Shown piece after piece: positions 1 to 12,326 of a stretch of 64,000 nucleotides of DNA. The position numbers and the translations under genes are program-made. Positions within the stretch are counted from its first letter, which is position 1. Every line of letters begins with the position of its first letter. The DNA comes from Lycorma delicatula (taxonomy: Eukaryota > Arthropoda > Insecta > Hemiptera > Fulgoridae): positions 88,546,898 to 88,610,897 of the forward strand of contig NC_134457.1 in assembly GCF_047948215.1 (NCBI RefSeq). The letters run 5' to 3'. A model generated the notes under the pieces. It was not told the origin of the DNA. It made no database searches and worked only from the letters and a program-made list of their open reading frames with translations.

Positions 1-1283
1 TCAAAATTTTACTCAAAGTTAGGTATAATTTTTTATTATAATTTAATCTCACTTAGTAAAATTACTTTTTGATGGTGTTTGATCTTATTCAAATACACAT
101 AAAGGAGTGGAGGGAAAAAACTCTTTTTTTGGTAATTTTGACTCAAAATCACATTCTTTTATTAATTATATAATTATATAAGTCGTCACTTAGGATATTA
201 CTTCTTTTATTTGGATAAATTAATTCAGGGGTGGGGATAATAAGCCTAATTTGTTTGTTTTTCGTCAGCTATATTTTATCGTTTTTGTCAGGTCTAAATA
301 AATGTCTTCAGACTAAATTAAATAAAATTTTACTTTTTGATTTTATTTTTAGTGAAAACTTGTTCGTTGACAAATGAACAAAAAAATTTGAGTCATTGTT
401 TCATATCGACAAATTCCATCAGCTTCGCCGAGAAAGTTATGCAACTCGACTTTTTTTATTTACTTTTAAGACTGTTTAAGAAGTTCCTGCCATATTTAGT
501 ACCGATATTACTGTGGTAAAAATAATTTAAAATATGTAATACTTATGTAATGTATTTATTATTTCTAATAATAATAATAGTAGATAATAATACATTTAAT
601 TTTAATGTTAGATTAAATTTTTATATATTATTTTAAAATTAAGCCAGAAAGTTTTAAATCTAAGTTGAAGCAGCTTATGTGTAGTGGAGTTTAAAATCTT
701 CACTTTTTTACCTAATGGCCCACTTCCATTTCCATTGAACTAATGTATTTTGTATTTCATATTGTACCAAAAATTAACATTAAGTACAATCAAAATTAGG
801 GTATTTGTGTACAGGAAAAAGAATTCTTGATATGATAGAAGTTAAATCAGTATTTTTTTAATTTCATTTGTATATGTTTTTCTTAGCAGAAAAAAATACT
901 CGTGTATTAATAAACAATTATTATCATTACCGTTTGCTTTTTTATTCAGTTAAAAATGGTTTATTAAATCTTATTTTATCCCCCCATGTTGTTTTCACAA
1001 CGATAAGGCAAGTCAATACTGCAGATATATGAACATGATTTGTGAAGGAAGATTGATAACTTCAGAATTATATTTAACTGGACATTAAAAAAAAAAAATA
1101 TGCCTGGATATGTTAGAAATTTTTTTATTTGTTTTTTTTTTAATTATGTAATTTTTGAAAAGAAAAATCAAAATGTTTGAAAAACACTATAAATTTAGTT
1201 AAAATAGGTAAAACACTTCTTTAAACGTTGAATAGAAATTACATTTTGTACAATGTACGTAAAAAATATCAATAAATAAGTTT
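1..1283. other. AT-rich DNA without a supported gene
   Basis: Homopolymer-rich A/T sequence. The short open frame at 337-519 starts with a non-ATG codon and has no recognisable content. Confidence 0.5.
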
Positions 1284-1306
1284 TGTGTGTGTGTGTGGGT
1301 GCGCGC
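1284..1306 (+). repeat. (GT)n microsatellite grading into GCGC
   Basis: A run of GT dinucleotides followed by gggtgcgcgc. The open frame that starts here is only a by-product of the repeat. Confidence 0.8.
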
Positions 1307-1336
1307 AAGAACCCATACACTCACTCAAACATACAT

Positions 1337-2040
1337 ACAAGGTGTTAATAAAGTATGGAAACCAATAAACATAGAAATAAACTTTAACATACTCCTGTCT
1401 CAGAACGATCTGTTTTTAAATATGGGACCACTACAACCCAAGAATCCAAGAAACCATGGAGGGCAACTCAAAAATTTATTTAAAATGGAAAGAGTAGAAC
1501 TCTAATTAATCATCTTAAAGGGCATTGGAAAATAAAAATTTTGAAGTAAAAACTTCGTTCTACGAAAACTCTAACGAAAATGGCGGCCATTTAGTTTTTT
1601 CAAGACAATTTTTAGAAGTTGTGTACAGCTGCTCTTAAATAACGGGCTCTACAGTAAAACACTAAGAAATAAAATCCGGCAAATGCTCTTACTTCAAAAC
1701 GATTTATTTTCCCACATGACACCATTACTTGGGGATGTACTGTAGGTCACTTTTGAAACAGATTGTAAAAAGTGTAAAATTGCTGTTATTTTGGTTGTCG
1801 TAGCCCTAAATTGTTTTAAATCCAATTTTTTTGTTTTTCAATGCGCTTTTAAAAAATATAATTTTACTGTCATTTTTAAAAATTTTTGAGTTGTCCCACC
1901 GAGGAATTTCTAGGAGTCTGTAGTGTAGTGGTCTAATACCAAAAAGTAGGACGTTTTGAGGTATGAGCAACTGTTTAATTTTTCAACTTTGAAAAGTTAT
2001 TTAAGGATCCTCTTACTTCAGTAACACTCTATGCACTGTA
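1337..2040 (+). repeat. Dispersed repeat with 'aatggcggcc' motif, copy 1
   Basis: It begins near gtgttaataaagtatggaaa, which reappears inverted near 16870-16895. It carries aaaatggcggccattt, matching aaaatggcggccgttt at 63097. The stretch around 1740-1765 is the inverse of the one around 63120-63150, so this copy looks internally rearranged. The class is unknown. Confidence 0.5.
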
Positions 2041-2268
2041 CATAGTAGAATGTATTAATTTAATTAAAATCATTTGAAAATTTTCACAACTTTTTCGCTT
2101 TTAACTCGTCAAGACCTGTCTCAATGATCTTTGCTTTATCAGAACGGTATTTTTAATAACAAAAAAAAAAACAAACATTTGTAACTACATAACACATAGG
2201 TGTTTATATTCTATAACTGAAATAAAATTAATTATTCTGCTGCTATTCGCTTATTTTGGTAGATAATA

Positions 2269-2299
<31 letters not shown>

Positions 2300-2400
2300 G
2301 TGCCATATATGTTATTTAAATATATTTTTAAGTATAAATTGTGAATTTTGAATAATAATTTGATCAAACATGGCCCGTTGGTACGATTATACAAAAATAA

Positions 2401-2765
2401 ATTTATAAAGACTGCTTACCAACAACTTTTTTATATGTGTTCAGTACTTTAGGATACCAATTCCGTCTTTAGTAACTCAAAAAACTTTTATATTATTTTT
2501 AAAATAAAAAACTAAAACTCATTCATCGTATGTAAGTCGTTATATAAAGTGTAAAAATGTCAACAGTTGTCGTCATGTTTTCAAAAATTATGTCGACTTA
2601 GCCCCCACTCAATAAAAGTTTTCACCGTTATGGTAAAACTGAAAGCAAACGGCGTGGTCAACCCACGCTATAGTTTCAACTATAGAATGATAGAATAAAA
2701 TAGTGGTTCCTATAGATTGGTCAACCCACTCTATAAAAAGTTGTTGGTAAGCGGTTTTTATAAAT
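2401..2765. mobile_element. 365-bp MITE with about 33-bp terminal inverted repeats
   Basis: The left end (2401-2433) and the right end (2733-2765) are near-perfect inverted repeats sharing the core gcttaccaacaactttt, with two substitutions and one indel. The interior has no coding capacity. Target-site duplication is ambiguous in the AT-rich flanks, so a DNA-transposon superfamily cannot be assigned. Confidence 0.7.
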
Positions 2766-4368
2766 TATTATTATTATTAATTTTGAATAATTTTAATTAA
2801 ATTTATTATTCCCTAAAAGAGCATTTAGCGATTTACATTTTACTTGTTAATTGTTTATTTTTCATTTGCGTATTTTTATTACGTGTATTTATTTTAAATA
2901 TTTGGATTTAAATTTATTGTTTTTGTTTTACAAAATTTTCGTTTTTAAACAGCTTGAAAATGACGTCAACAGTAAAACTTAAAACATTATCCAAGTGAAA
3001 TGTTCACACTTATTGAACATTTTAGAGAAGTAGTTTAATGATTGGTTTTAGTGGTTAAAATCATAAAATACATTGAAATTATTCAAGCCATGCAATATTA
3101 TAATTTTTGTTTGAATTCAACTACTACATGGCGGATTAACAATTTGTTTTCAACTAAAAATTTCGGCAATTAAAAAAATTAAAAATTTGAAATTAACAAT
3201 TTCAGCATTTAAAATTTGTAATTAATAATAAAAAAAGGCCAAACTATTATTTATTATTAATAATAATTTTTATTATCATTATTACCTTTTTTATTTTGAA
3301 AGAGGAACCTCAAAACCTCTAGATAAAAGAAGAGGACTATTTGAGTAGTATGAATTTTACAGAAACAATTTATAATATACAATGATCACATACAACATAA
3401 TTTATAATATACAATGATCAGTGATAATTTATAATGAAATTTCATTTAAGATTGTCGTGGTGTAATTAATAAAACAAAACTCAGAAAAGATAAACTGAAC
3501 CCCTTTCCCCCCTCACCGGCTTTCAAATCTAATATTCTTCACCAGTATCAAATTATCCACTTGAAATGCGCTAATCATTCTGTAATTAATACTTTTATTC
3601 TGTTCACCATACAGTTACTGTAAACAATTTTACTGTCACTGAAATAGAATATAGCATTTTATTATAGTTCGTGAGATTAAAAATAGTATTCCGACTTTAA
3701 ACATGTCTTTCTTGGAAGTGTATATAAATTTTTATAAAAGTATATTATTATTCTAAATACATTTATCTTATTTAAAAGATAAATACAGAAAAAACTGTCT
3801 CCCGTAGAGATTCATTAAAATTCCATACATCATTTCGAGTTACGTTCAGTATTTAGTACGTATATTTCGTAATTTGTTTGTGACCAAAAGTGATGAACAG
3901 TCTTAAGTATACTGTATATTGATTCATATACATCTAATATAATATATACTTAAGACAGATTAATAGGTACGTGTCATGTTTCTGTGCTTCATACTCTTGT
4001 TAATTAATTGTGGTTATAATAAGACTGTTTTTATGTCGATTTATTTTAGCGCCTATTTTTAATTCATTATTCTTCAATGAAGTTCTCATATTATATATAA
4101 TTAATGTACTATTGAATGAAAAATATCTAAATATGCTCTTTTTATTTATTAAAATCCACTGTTGTGTTAACGAATACGAATTTATAACTGGTGGTTCGAT
4201 GATATAATTATAAATTGATTGAAAATATGGTTTCTTTCAACGTGATTTTGATACTTCTATTTTTTACTATCTTTTATGGGCGTGGTCTCAAAAATAAAGA
4301 TTGATTAAGAAAACACAGCGAAAACGAATTATTAGGTCTAAGATCTAAAATAAGTACGCAAAATTTTT
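2766..4368. other. AT-rich DNA with short tandem and inverted repeats
   Basis: It contains a direct duplication of aatttataatatacaatgat (near 3368 and 3401) and a small hairpin with arms tcttaagtata at 3901-3955. No gene is seen. Confidence 0.45.
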
Positions 4369-4369
4369 A

Positions 4370-4545
4370 CTTCCTTGTACGAAATAAAGGAAGTATTGTG
4401 ATCGCGAAAAATGTCAGTTTTCAGATTTCAACGGAAATATCCATTTTGACCATCCCTTAATCCATTTTGACTAGTTTCGGCGTGACGCCTGTACTTACAT
4501 ATATACGTATGTATCTGGCATAACTCAAAAACGATTAAAAACGAG
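4370..4545 (+). mobile_element. 5' fragment of the 602-bp TIR element, copy 1
   Basis: It starts with cttccttgtac and follows the copies at 10729 and 24658 closely through ttggcgtgac-type sequence and ataactcaaaaacgatta. It then diverges abruptly, so only the left third is present. Frames through it are non-coding. Confidence 0.7.
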
Positions 4546-4761
4546 CTCGAGGCATACCATCCATCCAGATCCTGTATAAATTTATACAAGGATCTTCCCT
4601 TAGTCGTGGTGTGCCATTCCAGCTGCCCGTGTATCCATCGCGATGATCTGCAGCCTCTTCCGCAGTCGGGAGATGGGTAACTGAATGAAAAACACAAACA
4701 TCAGATATATTTTTAAAAAAATCAATCATTATTTAAAATACGATCTAATTATATTATTTTA

Positions 4762-4990
4762 CTAGCCAGTCAGGCTCAGGCTCACTTCGTTCGTCGGACC
4801 GTCTACCCAGGGGGTTCTGACCCCTGCATTCTCGACGCGTTCGTATCCTCATGTTTGTGATGGTAATAAGTATTTTACAGAAGTATTTTAAGAAAAGAAA
4901 CATTAGTATGTACTGAATATTTTTCTGAACATTTTGTTTTTTTATATTTAAAATAGACTTAAGGAGTGAGTAGATATAGAATTTAATAGA
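4762..4990 (+). repeat. Repeat beginning 'actagcc', copy 1
   Basis: It opens actagccagtcaggctc and carries ctgacccctgc, shared with the copy at 22829 (actagccggtcagcccg ... ctgacccctac). The G+C-rich head contrasts with the surrounding A/T. The class is unknown. Confidence 0.45.
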
Positions 4991-5006
4991 AATATAACGG
5001 TTAAAG

Positions 5007-5830
5007 TTAGCCATATTGATAACAGGCAATTGGCTTAGGGATGCCATCTTGTAGTATTATATTTCTCTTGTCTGATTGATCACTATCTAATACAACCAAC
5101 TTCTTGTGTAGTTTGTGCATTGTAGCATCTTTTGTGTTCACCTCCGGAGTTCTGTTTGCACAAATAACCAAAGAATAGTCAACTGATGGCATTTATTCAA
5201 TGCTTGATTTGAAAACTTTGATATATTGATTCGTTGAATGCAGAAGAACTTGCAAGGTATTTATGATTTCACGGTTAAGCGATCGAAATAAACTAAATCT
5301 TCTTGAGAGTTCCAAAAAACGATCATCCGTGAAATATAGTTGTAGAAAACTTGACTCTTCATTGCTGTTGGGAAGCAGTGATCCAATCCTGTGGTAAATT
5401 TGCCCTTGGACATTAATAGTTGACCCACCTAAATCACAAACAGCTGCTCCTTTGAATGATTTCATTTAGAAACATGAATTGTAATGACGGATGTTGTTCA
5501 AAAATTGTTTCGATTGGGGATTGTCAGAAAATCATAAAGATGCTAGATCCGGAGGTAATTCTGATAACTCTGGCAGTAAAACTTGGCATCCCCACAATAC
5601 ATTCCTTTTGTTTCTGAATAAAACTTACGAGCCCCACAAAATGAATAAATATAATTCATTTCACCTACTGACAACTGTAATAGAGTTGAATAAGCTATTG
5701 TTGGATCGTATTTGATGCTCTTTCACGCTATAATACGCAACTGGATCTCGATGTTTCGTTCAATCGAGTACGGTGTCTTACAATTCTTTGCTGGTTACGA
5801 CTTGTCCTCACAATAATACCTTTTCGCATA
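5007..5830 (-). pseudogene. Helitron replicase (Rep/HUH) region remnant
   Basis: Read from 5830 down to 5007, the translation follows the N-terminal part of insect Helitron helicases. A cysteine-containing block comes first (residue pattern FCGARKFYSETKGMYCGDAK near 5650-5590). Next comes the segment before the Rep motif (GQIYHRIGSLLP, then FLQLYFTDD). Then INTLQVLLHSTNQYIKVFKS leads, after one in-frame stop at 5195-5193, into MPSVDYSLVICANRTPE. Frameshifts and stops show it is dead. The HUH catalytic motif and the helicase domain were not found, so only about 270 residues of a protein usually over 1,300 long remain. Confidence 0.75.
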
Positions 5831-7879
5831 TCAATTTAATTTTATAAAAAGAAAGTGGCAGAAATATTTTTAATTTTAAATAAAAAAGATCAAGAAAATT
5901 GATTGAAAAATTCAAGTGAAAATTCAATTTAAAATAATAAAATTTTGAATTCAATGTAACAATAAACTTAAAAAAATTATACTATATTTTTCAATTTAAA
6001 GATATCTGATTTTGATTTTGTTAAAGAAGCACTAAACATAAATTATTTTCACGATATATAACTTGGTTTTTAGTGTTTTAAGATTATGTATTTAGTTGTT
6101 TTCGATTTAACGTATTTAAAAAAGGTGTTATTAACACATTTTACAGATGTTATCTGACTTTTTTTTTAATAAATGATCACAAAATATTCTTTCATAAAAT
6201 GTTTTATTAGTATTTCGCGATGAAATTATTGTAGTGTTTTAGCTACAGATCCATTTATCGATCCTTATGGAACTAAAAGTGGATATAAATAGACATTTTC
6301 AAGAAGTACAATCTCCAATTTAAAAAAAAAAAATCTGTGCTCAATAGTGCTTGCACAGTAAATTTTCGCGGTTTACGGCCTTAATATTGGGTTAGAAAGG
6401 TTGTAAAATCTTTAAAAGTTCCTAAAAATCGAAATTGTCTTGAATTTCATTTTTATATAATGTTTCATTTAAAAGTTATTTAAAAAAAAAAAACAGAAAT
6501 TTTAAAATCTTTGGTAACCGATAACTTTAAATAACCATCAACAACTTAATTATCGATAAATAATTAAAAAGTGAATTTTTTGCTATTATAGAAAAAAAAG
6601 TCGTGTAGCCGGATTTAAAAAGAAAAAGTAAAAACCACCCTTGCCATTAATAGAAACTTTTTGCCAAATTAGATTTTTTTTGAATACGTATGGGGTCCTT
6701 AAAATTGGATTTCAAAGAAATCAACTCCTTTTATATACATCGTACGTATATACACATAAATTTAATGAAATCCATTATTTCCTATTTTAAGATGTTATTG
6801 GCACTAATTTATTTTAAGATATTCGTGACCTGGTATTTATAGACGTAACTAACTAACTACGGATCATTTACAAATGTAATGACTGTATGAGAATGTGTAA
6901 ATTTATTAACGTGATACTTCTTAAAGATATAAATATTTTGTCTTCCATGACAAATTAATTGATGAATAGTAGTTTATTAGATCTTCAGAAAAAAATTCCC
7001 CTGTTGGTACGTATTTATAACCAGCAAAATGTATTATATGGTTGTGATAGAGATAGGAATCTCCAAAATTTTTGTTCAACTTAAGATTTACAAAGTTGAC
7101 AAAAGGAAGCAAAAATTTCTTGATTCTAGGCGAACTCAGTTTTCATCACCATCGGTTATTGAAGAATTGAAGAATTTTCTTGATTTTAAGATTGATGAGG
7201 TGATTTGTGCGCTTAGAGAAGAAGTACTTTTCTTGGTAAAACCATTTGAGGAAAGAAAATAATGGTTAAAATTAAGTCTCTGTTAACGAACTACACCAAA
7301 AGTGAATTTAGTCAACTTGGGTTTTCCGGTGCGATAACGAACACCAAATATATTTCAGCTAACTTACGTCCGTTCTATTGATAAAATAGAGGCAGAGGTA
7401 AGGGTAAAAGAAAAAAATAAACTTGCTGTTGTCTTTTGTAGCCGCGAGCAGAAAATTGAATTGATTCAAGAAAGTTGTTAAATTATCTACTGTTTTATAT
7501 CTCAATTGACCCCGTACAAATTGTTGTGGTTGAAGAGGCCAATCAATCTAGACTTAATGTCGTTTCCTCCAGTTAACAAAAGCTGTCATCGGAAGTGAAG
7601 ATAAAGACACAGTTGGTTTGGAGAAAAAAAAGATTATTTGTTTGGTTTAATTTTTAAGTATTTCTATTTTACAGTTAAAAGCTCCGTTAAGGAACAATAC
7701 TAATGTTAGTTATGTAAAATGCAAACCTAAGAAGTTGTTATAATGGGAGAAGACGACACCTCTAAATTACATACCGGACAATAATTGTTTTAATATTTAC
7801 CAAAACGTCAACATTTTGTTTTTTACATTTATTAGTAAAAAATAAAAATACAAATAATACGAGTATTTACTGTTTCTCT
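5831..7879. other. AT-rich DNA without a supported gene
   Basis: One 77-codon frame at 7029-7262 is Lys/Glu/Phe-rich and begins in normal AT-rich sequence. It has no recognisable domain and is followed by frame-broken sequence. It might be an old retroelement gag fragment, but I cannot support that. Confidence 0.4.
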
Positions 7880-8520
7880 ACATGTTTCCTTGATTTTCTT
7901 CACATTTTCCCAATGTTTGAGAATTTTGTGGGTCCCTTCATAAAAAATCTGGGGACATGTCATGAGCCGATGCGCATGAATTCCTCCACATCGTTGTCGC
8001 TCTCAAACTGATGGCCCCCCAGTGCTTCCTTCAAAGCCCTAAATAAAGGAAATTGCTGGGGAGATAAATATGAACAGTAAAGGGGGTTTTTAACTATTTG
8101 CAGTAAACGTTTTCAGTATATATTAGTGCTAATACATGTGCGAGTCCTGTCGTTGTCGTGAAGGTGAATCACATCTCTGATCGTCTGACAGCATTTTGTT
8201 TCTGTAATCGATTTAGGACCCTTCGGTAAATGTTTTGTTGAGCCTGTGCCTGTTTCTGGTTTTGGGTCAAAAGTCTAGAAAACCACCTCGCAGAGACGTT
8301 ACGGAAATCAAAGTGTTTATAACAATGGAATGGGCATTTCCGTGATTGACACTCACTTCCGAAGCGATTTCAACCACTGTTAGGTGCCACGAATCGATCA
8401 AATGTTATCATTTTTACTTCACATCCTCCTTTAAATCTACTGACCCAATGGTAGACTAGGGTATATGACAGTTCAGGTTTTGACGTCTTCATTCGTAATA
8501 AACTTCACAATAATACGTTG
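7880..8520 (-). pseudogene. mariner-type transposase remnant
   Basis: Read on the minus strand from about 8520, the order matches mariner transposases. The N-terminal helix-turn-helix start is QRIIVKFITNEDVK, followed by YHWVSRFKGGCE. The second HTH is SWHLTVVEIASEVSV and NHGNAHSIV. The C-terminus is LKEALGGHQFESDNDVEE, then the FF-x-x-G tail ending near 7900. Multiple frameshifts and stops are present and the central catalytic D residues are lost in a deletion. It is not functional. Confidence 0.7.
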
Positions 8521-10400
8521 CACTACTGATATTTAATTTCTTTCTCTGAAACGAAGCTACTGACCAAAGAAAGCCGAATTCTGAGGCGGCTGAAGTGTTT
8601 ATATTATCTTAACATATCCATCGTTAATATCGCCCAGTGTCACAGCCCATTCATGTTTGAACGCGAGTCATGCAGATAATAGTTCAGGTTTGTATTTGAC
8701 CGACCGTCATATTATTAGCAACCAGAATGAAAATTAAAAGGGCTATATTTATATCATTATTGTAAATGTTTTTATTATAATGTAGTTAATTAATATTAGT
8801 TGCAATTACAAACTCACGAATAGGTTATCTTGCGTGGGAGTAACAATAAAGTAACAACAAAAATAAAGTATGATTAAAAAATTAAAATGAAATGGAGAAT
8901 TTAACGTAGGTTTTTAATAAAAATAGGAGAAATTTAGTGGTAGAAATATGAATATTAAATTTAAATCAATACAATTATTAAACATTTTTAAATCAAGATA
9001 ATTAGAATACAATTTCATATGTATTGATATAAAAAAAAATTATACTTTATATTTTATATAACATCATGACAACTATTTAATTTTTTTTCGTTATGTTACT
9101 CAGGTGTCACAGAAAATAAACCAATGTACATAAATTTGTAATTAAAAATGAGTGTAAAACAAATTGATAGTTCATGTTAAATTTCATAGTAATGATTTGA
9201 ATAAATAATAGTACATTATATTATTATCTTATTTTGAACATTTATCCAAATATTAAAGAAGCCATCTATAAAATACAATTGCGAAATACTTAAGTATTGT
9301 GTTCTATTATTGTTATTCAGTTTTTTATAATAAAGATTATTTTTTCCCCATAAAATGGAGGTTCATGAAAAAAAAATATATTTTTCAATAATTTTTGGTT
9401 ATATTTTTTGCCGTATCATTATATTTTATAATATATTTTGGTTAGTTTATTAAAAACTACAACGTCACAAATTTCTGTTACCTACTATTTAAAAAAATAT
9501 CTATTCAAGTGCACGGCTTAAATATTGGATTTCAAACATTTTTTTCATATTAATTGTCAAAAATAAATGATCAGTTATCTCATTTGTATGGAGTGGCGAA
9601 TTTTTGTAGCGTAAACAATAAGTTAATAAGAATTCATAATGCAAAACTTGTTATTATAATCAAAAGTAGGCAGCGAAAAAGAGAATTATTCAAGGATCGG
9701 TAAGGTAGGCGAACTGAACAAGACATGCATGTCCTTTATCCGCCAGTTGATTTAAAAAAATAATACTATATTTACTAATTTCTCTCTATGCGTATACAGT
9801 TCACGTAGTGACAGTCATTGTGATACGATATGTGTACAAGTTATACTCTTTAGTACATATTTTTCGGTTACTGAAGTTAGTAAGTGAGCATAATATTGTT
9901 AGTTGAGCTCGTAAGATTTATTATACACTTTCTACCTACAGTTTTTCTGCTTTCTATCTATGTAATTTGTGCACAGCTTAATAAATACGATAGTTCTATA
10001 TCTTTTGATCGCTGTTGACAAACTTAACTTTCCCTTTTTGTACTTACACAACATCGCCTTTGCCTTTCTATTCCGTCGTTGATTTGGATGGCTCAGGTGG
10101 TAATTTGGCTCGGATGGTAATATATTATTGATAGTCATGTATGTTGTAGTAGTTGACGGGGTGCACCTACCCTTTTTAGTGATATATGACAATTGGCGGC
10201 GGACACGCAAGCGAGTGGTGGATGCTATCACGCTTATTTCGCTGACGCTTTTAGGTTAGCTCTACGAGCTAGTTAGGACAATGGTTGCTAAACTGTTAAG
10301 CGAGGCTCAGTAGCCGTTTGTGGAAGAGATATTCGGTCTTATGTTTTAGGGCGACCAAATGGGGGGAGAAATGATAAGCAAACCAATGGCTCAGGTGGAT
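8521..10400. other. AT-rich DNA without a supported gene
   Basis: No coding signal. Between about 10050 and 10400 the DNA becomes more G+C-rich, leading into a possible promoter at 10407. Confidence 0.4.
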
Positions 10401-10406
10401 CGTATT

Positions 10407-10440
10407 TATAAAATACTGCGTTCTTACGGCACTATCAGAG
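10407..10440 (+). promoter_or_regulatory. Weak candidate TATA/initiator promoter
   Basis: TATAAAA begins at 10407 and TCAGAG has its A at 10437, a 30-base spacing. The upstream 350 bases are unusually G+C-rich. No transcript or coding exon downstream was identified. Confidence 0.2.
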
Positions 10441-10728
10441 CACTTGAAAAAAGTTTTAATTCCAAACGCTCGACTCGACCATCGTTTTAAAATGGGTCAT
10501 TGTTTCTGCCACGCCTATATATTTATTACTGATTTTGGTTTTAATAATGCGCGCACGCATTTATATATGTAAAAGCAGAGAACCATCCAACACAGTAAAA
10601 TATGCAACTAACAAATAATTCCTTCTAACTTATCATTTACTAACGTTCACGCATTGCATAATTGATTACTCCAACAATACATCTATCATACAAGTAATTG
10701 TTGTTGGAAAGATTGTTGTTTATTTTTG

Positions 10729-11330
10729 CTTCCTTGTACGAAGTATTGTGATCGCGAAAAATTTTGGTTTTCTGATTTAAACGGAAGTATCCAATCTGAC
10801 CATCCCCTGAATTCATTTTGACTAGTTTCGGCGTGACGTCTGTCGTACGTATGTGCGTACGTATGTATCTCACATAACTCAAAAACGATTAGCTTTAGGA
10901 TGTTGAAATTTTGCATTTAGGACTGTTATAACATCTATTGTGTACCTCCCGTTTTCATTGCAATCGCCTTAAACAAAACTGTCCAAAAAGCAGGAATTTT
11001 TCTTAACTGCAGTAGTAAGCCCTCACTGAGAGCTTTCAAGATATAAGCAGTACTTATTTTCATTGGTTATAGCCAAATAAAACTTTAATTAATGAAATAT
11101 TTGGATCTTACAAGAGGAAGGCACATCGGTTCGAATCAGACTTCATTTCCGACTATTTTTTAATTTAAATATGTTGATTTATTAATAATTATTAACCTCC
11201 GATTGCATAAAAATTACAGATTCAATAATAGCAATAAAAAAAATATGAAAAAATCAGAAGTTATTAGTGAAATAATATTTTATATACTTTTAAAAATGTG
11301 TATATGTAATTTAATAAGCGTACAAGGAAG
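10729..11330 (+). mobile_element. 602-bp non-autonomous element with perfect 12-bp TIRs, copy 2
   Basis: The left end cttccttgtacg (10729-10740) and the right end cgtacaaggaag (11319-11330) are perfect inverted repeats. The body matches copies at 4370 and 24658. It contains ggttcgaatc at 11128-11137, resembling a tRNA B box, but no A box was found. No ORF is meaningful. A target-site duplication is not obvious, so the transposon class is left open. Confidence 0.75.
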
Positions 11331-11340
11331 GCATGCGATG

Positions 11341-12312
11341 TCTACATCAGATTTTTTTCTAAAAACTAAACATGTGGTGGTTAGAATTTTAGAAATTCAA
11401 TTGGTTTTTAAAATGATGTGAAAGGCTTATACGTCTCTATTTTTTGAATATGCTATATCTATATTGTTACACCAGTTTATATAATTACACAACTAAATTA
11501 ATAAAAGTCAGCCGATTGTTATAATATTATTAACTTCTAACATACTCCTGCAGCAGCTCTAGTGCCATACATAAGTAAAACATTAAACATTAACGCAATC
11601 ATACTTACATTTCACTCATTCGTTCTCATAGTTTTTCTTTTTGATTCTGGCCACTTCAAACCTCCTTCAATTCTTTCTCCCTAGTACAGTTTCATTCTCC
11701 CCATATCTTATTTTCTGCGTCCTTCCGACCAATTCATTTTCGGATTTTCTTTCCTAGACTTTTGTTCTTGGAAACCCTCCAACAGCATAATTCTGGTTTT
11801 AAGGTGTCTAGTTTTAATTTTTTTTTAATTTCTTATTCCCCTCCATTTTATTTTTTTTATTTTTTTGTATTTTTCGTTATTCGACTTTTTTATTTTGAAA
11901 TTTATACCAATATTTTAAAGATGGTAGTGATTAATTTAAACGTAGGTTGTTATAAAATAATGGGCTGTATTATTTCTCATTAATAATAATTATTTTTAGA
12001 CAATGTATTTGGAGGTAAATTTACGTTTTGTTTTCTTCATGTTATGTAACTCTATTATATGTGAACGGGATAAGAAATATATTTACTGAGAAGATCTGGG
12101 CCACTATTCTTTAACTTGATTTTTACATCTGTTTTGAGATGTCATCTTTATGTTAACGAATAATGAGTGAATAAATAACAAACCAGATTTATAAATATCA
12201 TTTAAAATTATATTATATGCTACACTTTATACATACATAACTAAAAAATTATTTTACGTGGTAAAATTATTAAGCTAAAAGTTATTTCTTATGATTTCAT
12301 TTAAAATGTACA
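11341..12312. other. AT-rich region downstream of gene B
   Basis: T/C-rich tracts and AT-rich sequence. The 73-codon frame at 11762 is low-complexity Phe/Tyr and not a gene. Confidence 0.45.
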
Positions 12313-12318
12313 TTTAAT
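12313..12318 (-). terminator. ATTAAA polyadenylation signal candidate for gene B
   Basis: ATTAAA, a common variant poly(A) signal, lies 9 bases beyond the TAA stop of the coding exon. It is close to the stop but usable. Such hexamers are frequent by chance in this AT-rich DNA. Confidence 0.25.
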
Positions 12319-12326
12319 AGAAAACC

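Noticed and set aside
4428..4729. Minus-strand frames of 64-89 codons with Cys and Trp
   Set aside because: They lie across a fragment of the TIR element and unique sequence, and do not continue in other copies.
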